This document shows positions 7,726 to 15,962 of a stretch of DNA of 21,874 bases, piece by piece. Both the position numbers and the translations under genes were made by a program. How positions within the stretch are numbered: position 1 is the first letter of the stretch; each line of letters opens with the position of its first letter. Below the pieces are notes generated by a model. It did not search any database and had not been told where the DNA came from. It saw only the letters and a program-made list of their open reading frames with translations. The stretch spans positions 1 through 21,874 of the forward strand of contig NZ_CAAFUZ010000078.1 of the NCBI RefSeq assembly GCF_900766305.1, in the 5' to 3' direction. The stretch is from an uncultured Gemella sp. GTDB taxonomy: Bacteria > Bacillota > Bacilli > Staphylococcales > Gemellaceae.

Positions 7726-8979
7726 TTATTTATATTCTACTAACAGATATTTTTTCTTACCACGTCTAAGTACTGTAAATCCATCTTCTAGTCTGTCTTT
7801 ACCTTCTACAACATATTCTAAATCTGTAACTTTATCACCATTCACATAAACAGCACCATTGTTTACATCTTCACGTGCTTGACGTTTTGATTGAACTAGA
7901 TTGCTTTCAACTAGAAAATCTACGATATTGTATTCTTTTTTCTCTAATTCAGATTTTGGCATTCCCTTAACAGCTGCTTTTAATTCATCGTGGGTTAGTT
8001 CTTTAATGTTTCCTGAGAATAATGCTTTTGTAATGTTTAATGCACTTTCTAATGCTTTTTCACCGTGAACAATTTTCACCATTTCTTCAGCTAATGCTTT
8101 TTGAGCAAGACGTAAGTGTGGTTCTTTTTCTGAACTTTCTCTTAATGCTTCAATTTGTTCTTTTTCTAAGAATGTAAATTTTTTAAGAGCCGGTACTACT
8201 TCTGTATCCGCAGTGTTAAACCAGAATTGGTAAAATTCATAAGGTGTTGTTTGTTCTGGATCTAACCATACTGCGCCACCAGTAGATTTACCAAATTTAG
8301 TTCCATCAGATTTTAACATTAATGGGATAGTGAATCCATATGCCTCAACATCTCCACGAAGTTTTCTCATAATTTCTAGACCAGTAGTAATGTTACCCCA
8401 TTGGTCAGAACCACCAATTTGTAATTTAACATTGTGATGCTCATTTAAGTATGCATAGTCAATACCTTGTAAAATAGTATAACTGAATTCTGTAAATGAT
8501 AATCCATTATCTAGACGGCTAGCAACTGAATCTTTCGCTAATAAGTAATTAATGTTTACTAATTTTCCATAATCACGTAAAAATTCAATCATAGATAGTT
8601 TTCCTAACCAATCAATGTTATTTACAAACTCAATATTATCATCTCCACGGAAAATATTACGAAGTTGCGCTTCAAGACGACGAGCGTTATCTTTGATTAC
8701 TTCAAGGCTTTGTAATTGACGTTCTTCACTTCTCCCCGATGGATCTCCGATAATACCAGTCCCTCCACCCACTAAAATAACAGGTTTATGTCCATGTTGT
8801 TGAAATCTTTTTAATGTTAAAAATGGAAGTAAGTGACCAATGTGTAATGAGTTTCCTGTTGGGTCTGTTCCACAATAAATAGATACACTTTCTTTTTCTA
8901 ATAATTCTTTTATTCCTTCTTCATCAGTTTGTTGGTAAACTAAGTCTCTATATTTTAAATCTTCTAATAATTTACTCAT
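7726..8979 (-). CDS. tyrS: Tyrosyl-tRNA synthetase
   Basis: Charges tRNA-Tyr with tyrosine. The 417-residue class Ic enzyme has HIGH at 46-49, the tyrosine pocket segment QIGGSDQWGN at 187-196, the KMSKS-equivalent KFGKS at 228-232, and a C-terminal S4 RNA-binding domain at about 350-417. Start ATG at 8977-8979 with GGAGG eight bases upstream. It heads the long minus-strand operon with rpiA, the membrane protein array and sufT. Many Firmicutes tyrS genes carry a T-box leader. Here only about 30 bases separate the promoter from the start codon, so no T-box fits. A matching tRNA-Tyr gene lies at 21751-21834. Confidence 0.97.
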   Translation of the reverse strand: MSKLLEDLKYRDLVYQQTDEEGIKELLEKESVSIYCGTDPTGNSLHIGHLLPFLTLKRFQQHGHKPVILVGGGTGIIGDPSGRSEERQLQSLEVIKDNARRLEAQLRNIFRGDDNIEFVNNIDWLGKLSMIEFLRDYGKLVNINYLLAKDSVASRLDNGLSFTEFSYTILQGIDYAYLNEHHNVKLQIGGSDQWGNITTGLEIMRKLRGDVEAYGFTIPLMLKSDGTKFGKSTGGAVWLDPEQTTPYEFYQFWFNTADTEVVPALKKFTFLEKEQIEALRESSEKEPHLRLAQKALAEEMVKIVHGEKALESALNITKALFSGNIKELTHDELKAAVKGMPKSELEKKEYNIVDFLVESNLVQSKRQAREDVNNGAVYVNGDKVTDLEYVVEGKDRLEDGFTVLRRGKKKYLLVEYK

Positions 8980-9017
8980 TAAAATGCCTCCATATCAATT
9001 TTTATACACTTAATTCA

Positions 9018-9026
9018 ATTATATCA
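9018..9026 (-). promoter_or_regulatory. Extended -10 promoter for tyrS operon
   Basis: The minus strand reads TGATATAAT. The upstream A-rich stretch has no -35 consensus. The predicted start near 9011 gives a leader of about 30 bases, too short for a T-box. Confidence 0.6.
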
Positions 9027-9119
9027 TATTTTTATTTTTTCTTTTATCTTTTTCTAATATTTTTAACGATAAATTCTATTCTAAGCCTTGCATATAATTT
9101 ACTACTTTATATTAAATTA

Positions 9120-9128
9120 TGGTATAAT
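9120..9128 (+). promoter_or_regulatory. Extended -10 promoter for class A PBP gene
   Basis: The plus strand reads TGGTATAAT. No close match to TTGACA lies at the right distance. Transcription would begin near 9135, about 27 bases before the ATG at 9162. Confidence 0.6.
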
Positions 9129-9161
9129 GTAGCTAATAGTATGCAATCTAAGGAGATTACA

Positions 9162-11495
9162 ATGAAAATTAAGAAGATACTAACTTCTATGACGCGAGCC
9201 ATACTTCTTTCTATTGGATTACTAATTAGTTTAGGTGCGGGGCTTGCTATCGGGTATGTGGGTGGTTTAGTTAAAGATCAACCTGTCTTAACCCAAAAAG
9301 AAATGAAAGAACAAATAAATAACATTAGTAAGAACAGTGAAGTTTATTTCGGAAGTGGTGAAAAATTAGGGACAATCAACTCCGAATTAATTAGAAAAAC
9401 TGTTACTTACGAAAATATCGGTGATAATGTTAAAAATGCTATTATCGCAAGTGAAGACTCTAATTTCTATTCTAACAGTGGAATTGATATTTGGGCTGTT
9501 TTAAGAGCTACACATAGTGAGGCGACTGGTGCTAGATCAACTGGTGGTAGTACTATCACTCAGCAATTGGTAAAAAATCAGCTTCTTGATAATTCAAGAT
9601 CTTATGAAAGAAAAGCAAAAGAAATATTACTAGCACTTCGTGTTGATAGTCATTTTTCTAAAAATGAAATTCTTGAAAATTATCTAAATGTTGCTCCTTT
9701 CGGAAAGAATAGCTTAGGACAAAACATTAGCGGTATCGAAACTGCAGCACAAGGTGTTTTTGGAGTTCATTCTAAAGACTTGAATATAGCTCAAGCAGCT
9801 TATCTTGTTGGTTTTGTACAATCGCCATATACATATACACCATTTGACTCTGCTGGAAATATCCGTCCTGACGAAGAGCTTCAAGCGGGATTTGAAAGAC
9901 AGCAATATGTATTAGAACGTATGCTTTCAAATGATTTTATTACTAAAGAACAATTTGAAGAAGCGAAGAAATTCGATATTAAAGGCGCTTATGCTAAACA
10001 AAAATATTCAGAATATACTGATTACCCTTATATTCGTGATGAGGTAAGAAGTTCAGTTGCAGAGATATTAGCTGAGCAAACTGCTAAAAAGAATAATAGA
10101 GAAGAAGAATTTAAAAATGATTCTGACTACAGAAATGAACTAATCGAAAAAAGTAGAATTAAATTCATAACTGGTGGTTATAAAGTAAAAACTACACTTG
10201 ATAAGAAACTTTACGATACACTTCAAGAAACGAAAAAACAATTCGCTTCTTATCCAACACACACTCAGGGTGGTGTTGTTTATCCATTAGAAATTGGAGC
10301 ATCGGTTATTGAAAACAGTACTGGTAAAGTATTAGCGTTTATCGGTGGTATGGACTACAAAAAACAACAACTTAACCACGCTACAAGAACTCGTCGTTCA
10401 CCAGGTTCTACAATCAAACCACTATTAGTTTATGGACCAGCTATTGATAAAGGTTACATTACTCCTAACTCAACAGTTTTAGATAAGAGATTTAATCATT
10501 ATGGTTGGAGACCTGAGAACTATGACATGTCTGAGCGTGGATACCTACCTGCTAGAGAAGCTTTAGCTAGATCTCTTAACTTACCTACGGTAAGGCTATA
10601 CTCTGCATTTTATAAAGAGGATCCTGTTACTAATTACTTAGAGAAAATGGATATTGAAGGTCTTACAGAAAGTGATAAGACTAACTTAGCTACTGCCATT
10701 GGTGGTATGACTTACGGTTTATCAGTTACAGAGAATACTAGTGCCTTTTCTACTTTTGCAAATAAAGGTGAACACAAAAAGGCACATATTATCGAAGAAA
10801 TCGAAAATAATGATGGAGAGCTAATTTATAAAGCTGATTTCTCTCCAGTTAAAGTATTCGAAGAATCTACAAGTTATCTAATCGTCGATATGCTTGGAGA
10901 TGTAATCAATAAGAGTTATGGTACATCTCATGATATGCCAAGTAAACTTAAATTCAATTCTAAAAACTTATTTGTAAAAACAGGGACTTCTGAGTACTAT
11001 AAAGACCTATGGGTTGTTGGTGGTTCTACAAAAATAACTGTTGGTCTATGGAATGGATACGATAGTCCGGCAAAAGTACCAAGTTATGACTATGCTCAAA
11101 GAAGCTGGATTGCAGTTATGAATGCTATTTATGCACTTGATAAAAACTTAATCTCTCCAGATACTGCCTTTAGTCGACCTAAATCAGTCGTTGATGCAAG
11201 TATCAACGGTTATAACAATGCAAAAGGTGGTACAAAAGATATAGTTCCAAATGGCTTTAAAGAACTATCTAAAGAAAAAACATTGGCGAAGTTTGGTTAT
11301 AATATCGATAAGGGTATTTCATTTAGCGATCCTTCAAAAGTCGATGTAACAAAACCTGTTCAAAAAGAAGAGAAGAAAGACGACAAAGACAAAAAGGATA
11401 AAAAAGAAGAGCAAGAAGAGCGTACAGTAACAATTACTGAAACTTCTCCTCCAATCTTAAAACCAACTGTTATTACAGAAGAAGATGAAGAATAA
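9162..11495 (+). CDS. Bifunctional class A penicillin-binding protein (PBP1A/2A type)
   Basis: Polymerises and cross-links peptidoglycan at the outer face of the membrane. From the ATG preceded by AAGGAG, the protein has 777 residues; an ATG at 9141 would place the ribosome binding site inside the gene. Order: basic N-terminus, membrane anchor at about 11-35, GT51 glycosyltransferase (Glu98-Asp99 motif, GGSTITQQ at 128-135, ERKAKE at 149-154), then a transpeptidase with nucleophile STIK at 416-419, SLN at 471-473 and KTGT at 606-609. The last 50 or so residues are low-complexity, lysine- and acid-rich. In the first GT51 motif (EDSNFYSNSG) the usual His is Asn. It is monocistronic between its own promoter and terminator. 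Confidence 0.95.
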   Translation: MKIKKILTSMTRAILLSIGLLISLGAGLAIGYVGGLVKDQPVLTQKEMKEQINNISKNSEVYFGSGEKLGTINSELIRKTVTYENIGDNVKNAIIASEDSNFYSNSGIDIWAVLRATHSEATGARSTGGSTITQQLVKNQLLDNSRSYERKAKEILLALRVDSHFSKNEILENYLNVAPFGKNSLGQNISGIETAAQGVFGVHSKDLNIAQAAYLVGFVQSPYTYTPFDSAGNIRPDEELQAGFERQQYVLERMLSNDFITKEQFEEAKKFDIKGAYAKQKYSEYTDYPYIRDEVRSSVAEILAEQTAKKNNREEEFKNDSDYRNELIEKSRIKFITGGYKVKTTLDKKLYDTLQETKKQFASYPTHTQGGVVYPLEIGASVIENSTGKVLAFIGGMDYKKQQLNHATRTRRSPGSTIKPLLVYGPAIDKGYITPNSTVLDKRFNHYGWRPENYDMSERGYLPAREALARSLNLPTVRLYSAFYKEDPVTNYLEKMDIEGLTESDKTNLATAIGGMTYGLSVTENTSAFSTFANKGEHKKAHIIEEIENNDGELIYKADFSPVKVFEESTSYLIVDMLGDVINKSYGTSHDMPSKLKFNSKNLFVKTGTSEYYKDLWVVGGSTKITVGLWNGYDSPAKVPSYDYAQRSWIAVMNAIYALDKNLISPDTAFSRPKSVVDASINGYNNAKGGTKDIVPNGFKELSKEKTLAKFGYNIDKGISFSDPSKVDVTKPVQKEEKKDDKDKKDKKEEQEERTVTITETSPPILKPTVITEEDEE

Positions 11496-11496
11496 C

Positions 11497-11536
11497 AAAA
11501 AAGAGGGTTGAGCATATAGTTCAATCCTCTTTTTTA
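11497..11536. terminator. Bidirectional terminator between PBP and lipase-like genes
   Basis: GAGGGTTGA at 11503-11511 pairs with TCAATCCTC at 11521-11529 (one G-U), flanked by A6 on the left and T6 on the right. It directly follows the PBP stop and lies 22 bases past the stop of the convergent hydrolase gene, so it can serve both. Confidence 0.88.
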
Positions 11537-11558
11537 TATATTTTTATTATTACGCTTC

Positions 11559-12845
11559 TTATTCTCCTAGCACATCGTATAAAGCTGGAAGATCGTGTGC
11601 TTTAGCTATTTCTCCCCAATTCCCTACATCATCTAAACCATTTGCATGAGTTACAGTATAAATAACTTTAGTTAATGTGTAAAACTCCTGTAATGGCTTT
11701 AATAAATTCTTAAGATTTGATTTATTTACATCACACATTAGCTTCTCATAAAGAGTTGTAGCCGCTTTACTATCAGTGCAATTTATTACATCATCAGGAA
11801 TAATACCCGCATGAGCCAAGTACAATAAGTAATTATAAACAGCCTTAAATGTTCTATATGAGTCTGTTATTCCTACATCATTAGATGTTTTTATTACTTT
11901 TTTATAAGAGAAATTACTGATTTGTTGTTGAATTGGATTTTTAATTTTTTCAATCAATAATCCTATAAATTCATCTGTTACCTGTTTTTGATTCTCTACA
12001 ACATTATCGGGAGTAATATTTTTCTCCAATAATCTATTATAAAAGTCACAGAAAATTTTATCTAATTCATACGTATCTTCTTCAGTCAAAAACTCTTCAG
12101 GTGCAACAAAGTTTTTTATTATCGCTGGAAATTCTATAGTTTTTCCTACATGAAATGTTCCTACAGTCATATTTAACGATTGTACAAAATCATTTTTTCT
12201 TATAAAATTATATATATGATGAGCATTTTTTGCATAATAATTAGAAGTGAATTCTTGGAGTTTATTAGTTTCCTCTAAATCTTTTTCTAAAAAATACTCT
12301 TCTAATTTTTTATTATATTTTTTATCATATTTTCTTAATTGTTTTAGCTGTGGTAGTGCTGTATTGAATGTATAAACTCTCTGGTATATTTTCTTAAGTA
12401 ATTCTACGGTGATAGCTAAATGACCACCAAGAGAATGTCCAGCTGCAACTTTATAACACACATCAAAGTCTAGAATCTTTCTTTTTAAAAATCTATTAAA
12501 TAAACATGCTGAGTCTATCTGACTAGTGTTTTCTCCTGAAACTATTCCTGTATAATTGTAAAACCAATCACTAATATCTTCACTCTCACTACCTCTATAA
12601 ATAACAAGAAGTTCTTTAAGTTCTGGTATATAGATTGCTGTAGCTTGAAATCCATTTTTCGTGATCTTTGGAATTGATATTCCACTATTATACACTTCAA
12701 TATCTTCAAATGTTTTTCCAGTTATATCTTTTATAATTCTTTTTATTTTATATTCTACTGTACTCTGTTTCTTATTTCCTTTAATTAAATAATCATACTC
12801 CGCTAATTTCGCTATAAGCAGAGGATTATGGAAAAATCTTAACAT
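11559..12845 (-). CDS. Class-3-lipase-like alpha/beta hydrolase
   Basis: The 428-residue protein has a recognisable lipase_3-type core: LLVIYRGSES, then AAGHSLGGH with the likely nucleophile Ser138, and RKNDFVQ (Asp219) followed by TFHVG (His232), which fit the remaining triad positions in spacing and surroundings. No signal peptide or membrane helix is visible, so it is probably cytoplasmic. The C-terminal 190 residues are helical-looking and I cannot assign them. A TTG at 12849-12851 could start two codons earlier, but GAGGTGAT is correctly spaced only for the ATG at 12843-12845. The natural ester or amide substrate is unknown. It stands alone between its own promoter and the shared terminator. 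Confidence 0.85.
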   Translation of the reverse strand: MLRFFHNPLLIAKLAEYDYLIKGNKKQSTVEYKIKRIIKDITGKTFEDIEVYNSGISIPKITKNGFQATAIYIPELKELLVIYRGSESEDISDWFYNYTGIVSGENTSQIDSACLFNRFLKRKILDFDVCYKVAAGHSLGGHLAITVELLKKIYQRVYTFNTALPQLKQLRKYDKKYNKKLEEYFLEKDLEETNKLQEFTSNYYAKNAHHIYNFIRKNDFVQSLNMTVGTFHVGKTIEFPAIIKNFVAPEEFLTEEDTYELDKIFCDFYNRLLEKNITPDNVVENQKQVTDEFIGLLIEKIKNPIQQQISNFSYKKVIKTSNDVGITDSYRTFKAVYNYLLYLAHAGIIPDDVINCTDSKAATTLYEKLMCDVNKSNLKNLLKPLQEFYTLTKVIYTVTHANGLDDVGNWGEIAKAHDLPALYDVLGE

Positions 12846-12874
12846 CGTCAAATCACCTCTTTTATATAAAAATA

Positions 12875-12883
12875 ATTATAACA
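12875..12883 (-). promoter_or_regulatory. Extended -10 promoter for lipase-like gene
   Basis: The minus strand reads TGTTATAAT, the same element as before the DUF402 and ychF genes. No -35 is evident. The leader is about 22 bases. Confidence 0.6.
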
Positions 12884-12896
12884 TATTTTATAGAGA

Positions 12897-12942
12897 ATAT
12901 AAAAATTCTATATCTTCCCATGTAATGAGAAAATATAGAATT
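12897..12942 (-). terminator. Rho-independent terminator after ychF
   Basis: On the minus transcript a 16-bp stem (12927-12942 with 12904-12919, two G-U pairs) closes a 7-base loop and is followed by five U. It begins 10 bases after the ychF stop. Confidence 0.8.
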
Positions 12943-12952
12943 CTATTAAATA

Positions 12953-14053
12953 TTATACATTAAATCTGAATAACATGATGTCGCCGTCTTTTACTTCATA
13001 TTCTTTACCTTCAAGACGAACACGACCTGCTTCTTTAGCTTTTGGCATACTTCCGTATTCAACTAAATCATCATAACTTACTGTTTCAGCACGGATAAAT
13101 CCTCGTTCGAAATCAGAGTGGATAATTCCAGCACATTCAGGAGCTAACATACCTTTTTTAAATGTCCATGCACGTACTTCTTGTACACCTGCTGTAAAGT
13201 ATGTTGCTAATCCTAATAAGCTGTAACTTGCTTTGATTAGTTTATCTAATCCACTTTCATCAATTCCTAGTTCTTCTAAGAACATTGCTTTTTCTTCATC
13301 TTCTAATGAAGCCATTTCTTCTTCGATTTTTGCACAAACTACAATTACTTGGCTTCCTTCACCTGCAGCAAACTCACGTACACTTGCTACGTATTTGTTA
13401 GAATCAACGTCTAGTAAATCATCTTCACTTACATTAGCAACATAAAGCATAGGTTTCATTGTTAATAAATGTAATCCTTTTGCGATTTTTTGCTCTTCTT
13501 TATCTAATTCTAAAAGTCTAGCTGGTTTTTCTTCTTTAAGAATATCACGTACTTTAGAAAGCACTGCAAATTCTGCAACAGCATCTTTATCTTTTTGTTT
13601 AGCTTGTTTTTCAACACGTCCGATACGTTTTTCAACACTTTCTAAGTCTGCTAAGATTAACTCTAAGTTAATAACTTCGATATCGTATAATGGATCTACT
13701 CCACCAGCAACGTGAGTAATGTTTTCATCTTCAAAACATCTAACAACTTGACAAATTGCATCTACTTCACGAATGTGACTTAAGAATTTATTTCCTAGTC
13801 CTTCTCCTTTAGATGCACCTTTTACGATACCTGCAATGTCTGTAAACTCGAATGATGTTGGTACTGTTTTTTTAGGTTCTACTAATTCTGTTAATTTATT
13901 TAATCTGTGGTCTGGTACTTCTACAATCCCTACGTTTGGATCAATTGTTGCGAAAGGATAGTTCGCAGCTAATGCTCCTGCTTTTGTAATTGCGTTAAAA
14001 AGTGTACTCTTTCCTACGTTTGGTAATCCTACTATTCCGGCTGTTAATGCCAT
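12953..14053 (-). CDS. ychF: Redox-regulated ATPase YchF (OLA1/Obg-like)
   Basis: Obg-related P-loop protein that prefers ATP and associates with ribosomes. The 366 residues match the usual length. Motifs: G1 GLPNVGKST at 9-17, G3 DIAG at 72-75, and NVSE at 207-210 in place of the GTP-specific NKxD, which is characteristic of YchF. A C-terminal TGS domain ends in the KDGDIMLFRFNV stretch. A GTG at 14063-14065 would add four residues but overlaps the AAGGAGTGAT ribosome binding site, so the ATG at 14051-14053 is chosen. In staphylococci, as I recall, this gene follows DUF951. Here 4 kb of other genes lie between. Confidence 0.96.
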   Translation of the reverse strand: MALTAGIVGLPNVGKSTLFNAITKAGALAANYPFATIDPNVGIVEVPDHRLNKLTELVEPKKTVPTSFEFTDIAGIVKGASKGEGLGNKFLSHIREVDAICQVVRCFEDENITHVAGGVDPLYDIEVINLELILADLESVEKRIGRVEKQAKQKDKDAVAEFAVLSKVRDILKEEKPARLLELDKEEQKIAKGLHLLTMKPMLYVANVSEDDLLDVDSNKYVASVREFAAGEGSQVIVVCAKIEEEMASLEDEEKAMFLEELGIDESGLDKLIKASYSLLGLATYFTAGVQEVRAWTFKKGMLAPECAGIIHSDFERGFIRAETVSYDDLVEYGSMPKAKEAGRVRLEGKEYEVKDGDIMLFRFNV

Positions 14054-14095
14054 AGTATCAATCACTCCTTTTCTTCATTAATTTCTTATATTACT

Positions 14096-14129
14096 TAGGC
14101 TTTGCCTACTCAACTTAACTATTATAACA
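14096..14129 (-). promoter_or_regulatory. Extended -10 promoter and small leader hairpin of ychF
   Basis: TGTTATAAT lies at 14121-14129 on the minus strand. The predicted leader, about 60 bases long, contains a hairpin with TAGGC at 14096-14100 pairing with GCCTA at 14104-14108 over a 3-base loop. Whether the hairpin is functional is unknown. Confidence 0.55.
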
Positions 14130-14205
14130 TAAAACGCAAAACTTATCATTTAATATTATGTTATTTAAAAATATTTTTGTTAATAATCATTAATTTTATT
14201 CATTA

Positions 14206-14246
14206 GTATTATAAAAGATACTTACTATTATAAAAGTTCGTACTTT
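14206..14246 (+). promoter_or_regulatory. Direct repeats upstream of VOC gene, candidate operator
   Basis: TATTATAAAAG occurs twice, at 14207-14217 and 14226-14236, 19 bases apart, about two helical turns. Each is followed by a related segment (ATACTTAC and TTCGTACTTTAC). CatE-type genes in Bacillus are controlled by redox-sensing MarR/DUF24 repressors, so this could be an operator, but no regulator gene lies beside it. A weak -10 (TACAAT at 14285-14290) is nearby. Confidence 0.35.
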
Positions 14247-14326
14247 ACAAAATATATTTTAGTATATAAAATATATTACATGAGATACAATCTGTGAAAA
14301 ATAAATTAATAGGAAGGCTCACAATC

Positions 14327-15175
14327 ATGAAAAAATACAATTCAAACATTAAACTTGGTACAGCAACACTTAATGTTGTAAACTTTGACAGACAACTTAA
14401 ATTCTACACAGAAGCTATGGGGATGACTATAATTTCTAAAAATGAAACTGAAGCTACTCTAGGTACTACTGACAATACTCCGCTTCTTCACTTAAAAAAA
14501 GTTGATGGTCCCCTAGTTCGTTCTTATGGACTATATCACATAGCATACCTAGTTCAAGATGAACAAAGTCTAGCAAACATACTGCGCCACTTTATAGATT
14601 CTAATATACCTTTAGATGGCGGATCTGATCATGGTTATAGCAATGCACTTTATCTAAGTGATATTGAAGGCAATGGAATAGAAGTATATTATGATAAAGA
14701 TGAAAGTACTTGGGACATAAAAGAAGATGGAAGAATAATAGGAGTAACAGAACCTATCGATGCTAATCACCTACTTGATATTTCTGAAACTGTAGTTCCC
14801 TATACTTTACCAGTAGGAACTATTATTGGGCACGTTCATCTAAGTGTTCAAAACTCTACCGTTTCTTCTAACTTCTATCAAGAAGTACTAGGATTTAGTG
14901 ATAAATTGACCGTTGCTAGTGCTAGTTGGATTGCTTACGGTAACTACCACCACCATCTAGCTGTTAATCACTGGGGAGGTCCTAATCTAAGCCTTAGACA
15001 AAAAGGCACTCCAGGTTTAGATCATTTTGAAATTTTATTTATTGATGATGCTGCTTACAATAAAGTTGTGGAAAATATAAAAAATAACAACACTAAAATC
15101 ATCTCTGAATATGATAATAAGATTATTATTAATGATCCTAATGGAATTGAAATTCATTTAATAAAAGAAGTATAA
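14327..15175 (+). CDS. Two-domain VOC protein (CatE-like extradiol dioxygenase family)
   Basis: The 282-residue protein has two vicinal-oxygen-chelate halves, about 6-130 and 156-282, like Bacillus CatE (catechol 2,3-dioxygenase). Likely metal ligands in the second half are His171 (GHVHLSV), His233 (GLDHFEI) and Glu275 (NGIEIHL). The YHHHLAVNHWGG stretch is typical of this group. It may detoxify catechols or quinones or another small molecule; relatives with the same fold include glyoxalases, so the substrate is open. A GTG at 14294 could extend it by 11 residues, but the ATG at 14327 follows AGGAAGG and aligns with family starts. It is monocistronic with a strong terminator. Confidence 0.88.
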   Translation: MKKYNSNIKLGTATLNVVNFDRQLKFYTEAMGMTIISKNETEATLGTTDNTPLLHLKKVDGPLVRSYGLYHIAYLVQDEQSLANILRHFIDSNIPLDGGSDHGYSNALYLSDIEGNGIEVYYDKDESTWDIKEDGRIIGVTEPIDANHLLDISETVVPYTLPVGTIIGHVHLSVQNSTVSSNFYQEVLGFSDKLTVASASWIAYGNYHHHLAVNHWGGPNLSLRQKGTPGLDHFEILFIDDAAYNKVVENIKNNNTKIISEYDNKIIINDPNGIEIHLIKEV

Positions 15176-15194
15176 TTTCTAAAAATCTTTATAT

Positions 15195-15245
15195 GAGTGA
15201 CTTATCAAAATCGAGTTTTTTGATTGAGTCACTCCCTTTTAGTTT
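15195..15245 (+). terminator. Rho-independent terminator after VOC gene
   Basis: GAGTGACT at 15195-15202 pairs with AGTCACTC at 15227-15234, with an inner ATCAAAA/TTTTGAT stem. T-rich sequence follows to 15248. Confidence 0.8.
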
Positions 15246-15270
15246 TTATTCGCTTATTTCCCTAGCTTTA

Positions 15271-15279
15271 TGATATAAT
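15271..15279 (+). promoter_or_regulatory. Extended -10 promoter for VTT-domain gene
   Basis: The plus strand reads TGATATAAT, about 30 bases before the start codon. No clear -35 is seen. AGAAGGAGG at 15297-15305 is the ribosome binding site. Confidence 0.6.
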
Positions 15280-15309
15280 AAGAATATTATTTTATCAGAA
15301 GGAGGACCT

Positions 15310-15858
15310 ATGCAAGAATTTATAGCTCAATTTGGTGATTTTGCACCTATAATCTATTTGCTATTAGCATCAATATTACCAATATTTTTATTCCCACCAG
15401 GGATATTTTCTGCGATTGGGGGTTATTTATTTGGTTTTACTCATGGTTTTATCCTTTCAATAATTTCTGCAATGATATATACTAGTGTGATGTTTCTTAT
15501 CTCAAGATACTTCGCAAGTGACTACGTTGAAAAATACTTAGCTAAAAAACTATCGAAAAAACAATATGATACAATTTTCGGTATAAGTGAAAATAAACTA
15601 ACAATATTTCTAATAATCTATAGATTAATTCCTGTTCTTCCAAATAGTGTTATCTGTTACTCATATGGTTTAACTAGAATATCATTTAAAAAATATTTCA
15701 TCGGTAATATTATAGGACTGATCCCTGGAAAAATGATCTGGTTACACTTTGGTACAACTTTAAATAATATTGGGAGTATGGAATTTATATATGGAATAAT
15801 TATTGTTTTGACCTTTATGGTTATAAGCTCAAAAATATCAAAAAGATTTAATAAATAA
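15310..15858 (+). CDS. TVP38/TMEM64-family membrane protein (VTT domain)
   Basis: Integral membrane protein of 182 residues with about five hydrophobic segments. The VTT (DedA-like, formerly SNARE-associated) domain is seen in LFPPGIFSAIGGYLFG at about 27-42 and in YRLIPVLPNSVICYSYGLT at about 101-119, the conserved re-entrant and Arg-Pro motif region. Relatives are linked to lipid scrambling or transport across the membrane, but the substrate of small bacterial members is mostly unknown. The start is well supported by the strong ribosome binding site. It is a single-gene unit with its own promoter and terminator. Confidence 0.9.
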   Translation: MQEFIAQFGDFAPIIYLLLASILPIFLFPPGIFSAIGGYLFGFTHGFILSIISAMIYTSVMFLISRYFASDYVEKYLAKKLSKKQYDTIFGISENKLTIFLIIYRLIPVLPNSVICYSYGLTRISFKKYFIGNIIGLIPGKMIWLHFGTTLNNIGSMEFIYGIIIVLTFMVISSKISKRFNK

Positions 15859-15864
15859 GTATAA

Positions 15865-15904
15865 AAGCTAGTGATTCTATTTAAAGATTCACTAGCTTGT
15901 TTAT
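15865..15904 (+). terminator. Rho-independent terminator after VTT-domain gene
   Basis: AAGCTAGTGA at 15865-15874 pairs perfectly with TCACTAGCTT at 15889-15898, and a T-rich tail follows. Confidence 0.85.
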
Positions 15905-15923
15905 TTTTATAAATAGCCCTTAA

Positions 15924-15957
15924 ATAAAAAACCTAGTAAAAATTTTTACTAGGTTTT
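15924..15957 (-). terminator. Palindromic terminator after yhgE-like gene
   Basis: A perfect palindrome centred between 15942 and 15943 (15928-15957) with A and T runs on both flanks, five bases past the stop of the minus-strand gene. It may also stop read-through from the left. Confidence 0.8.
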
Positions 15958-15962
15958 ATTTA

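Noticed and set aside
8980..9161. Possible T-box riboswitch before tyrS
   Set aside because: The gap is only about 180 bases and is shared with a divergent promoter. No T-box sequence or terminator hairpin is present.
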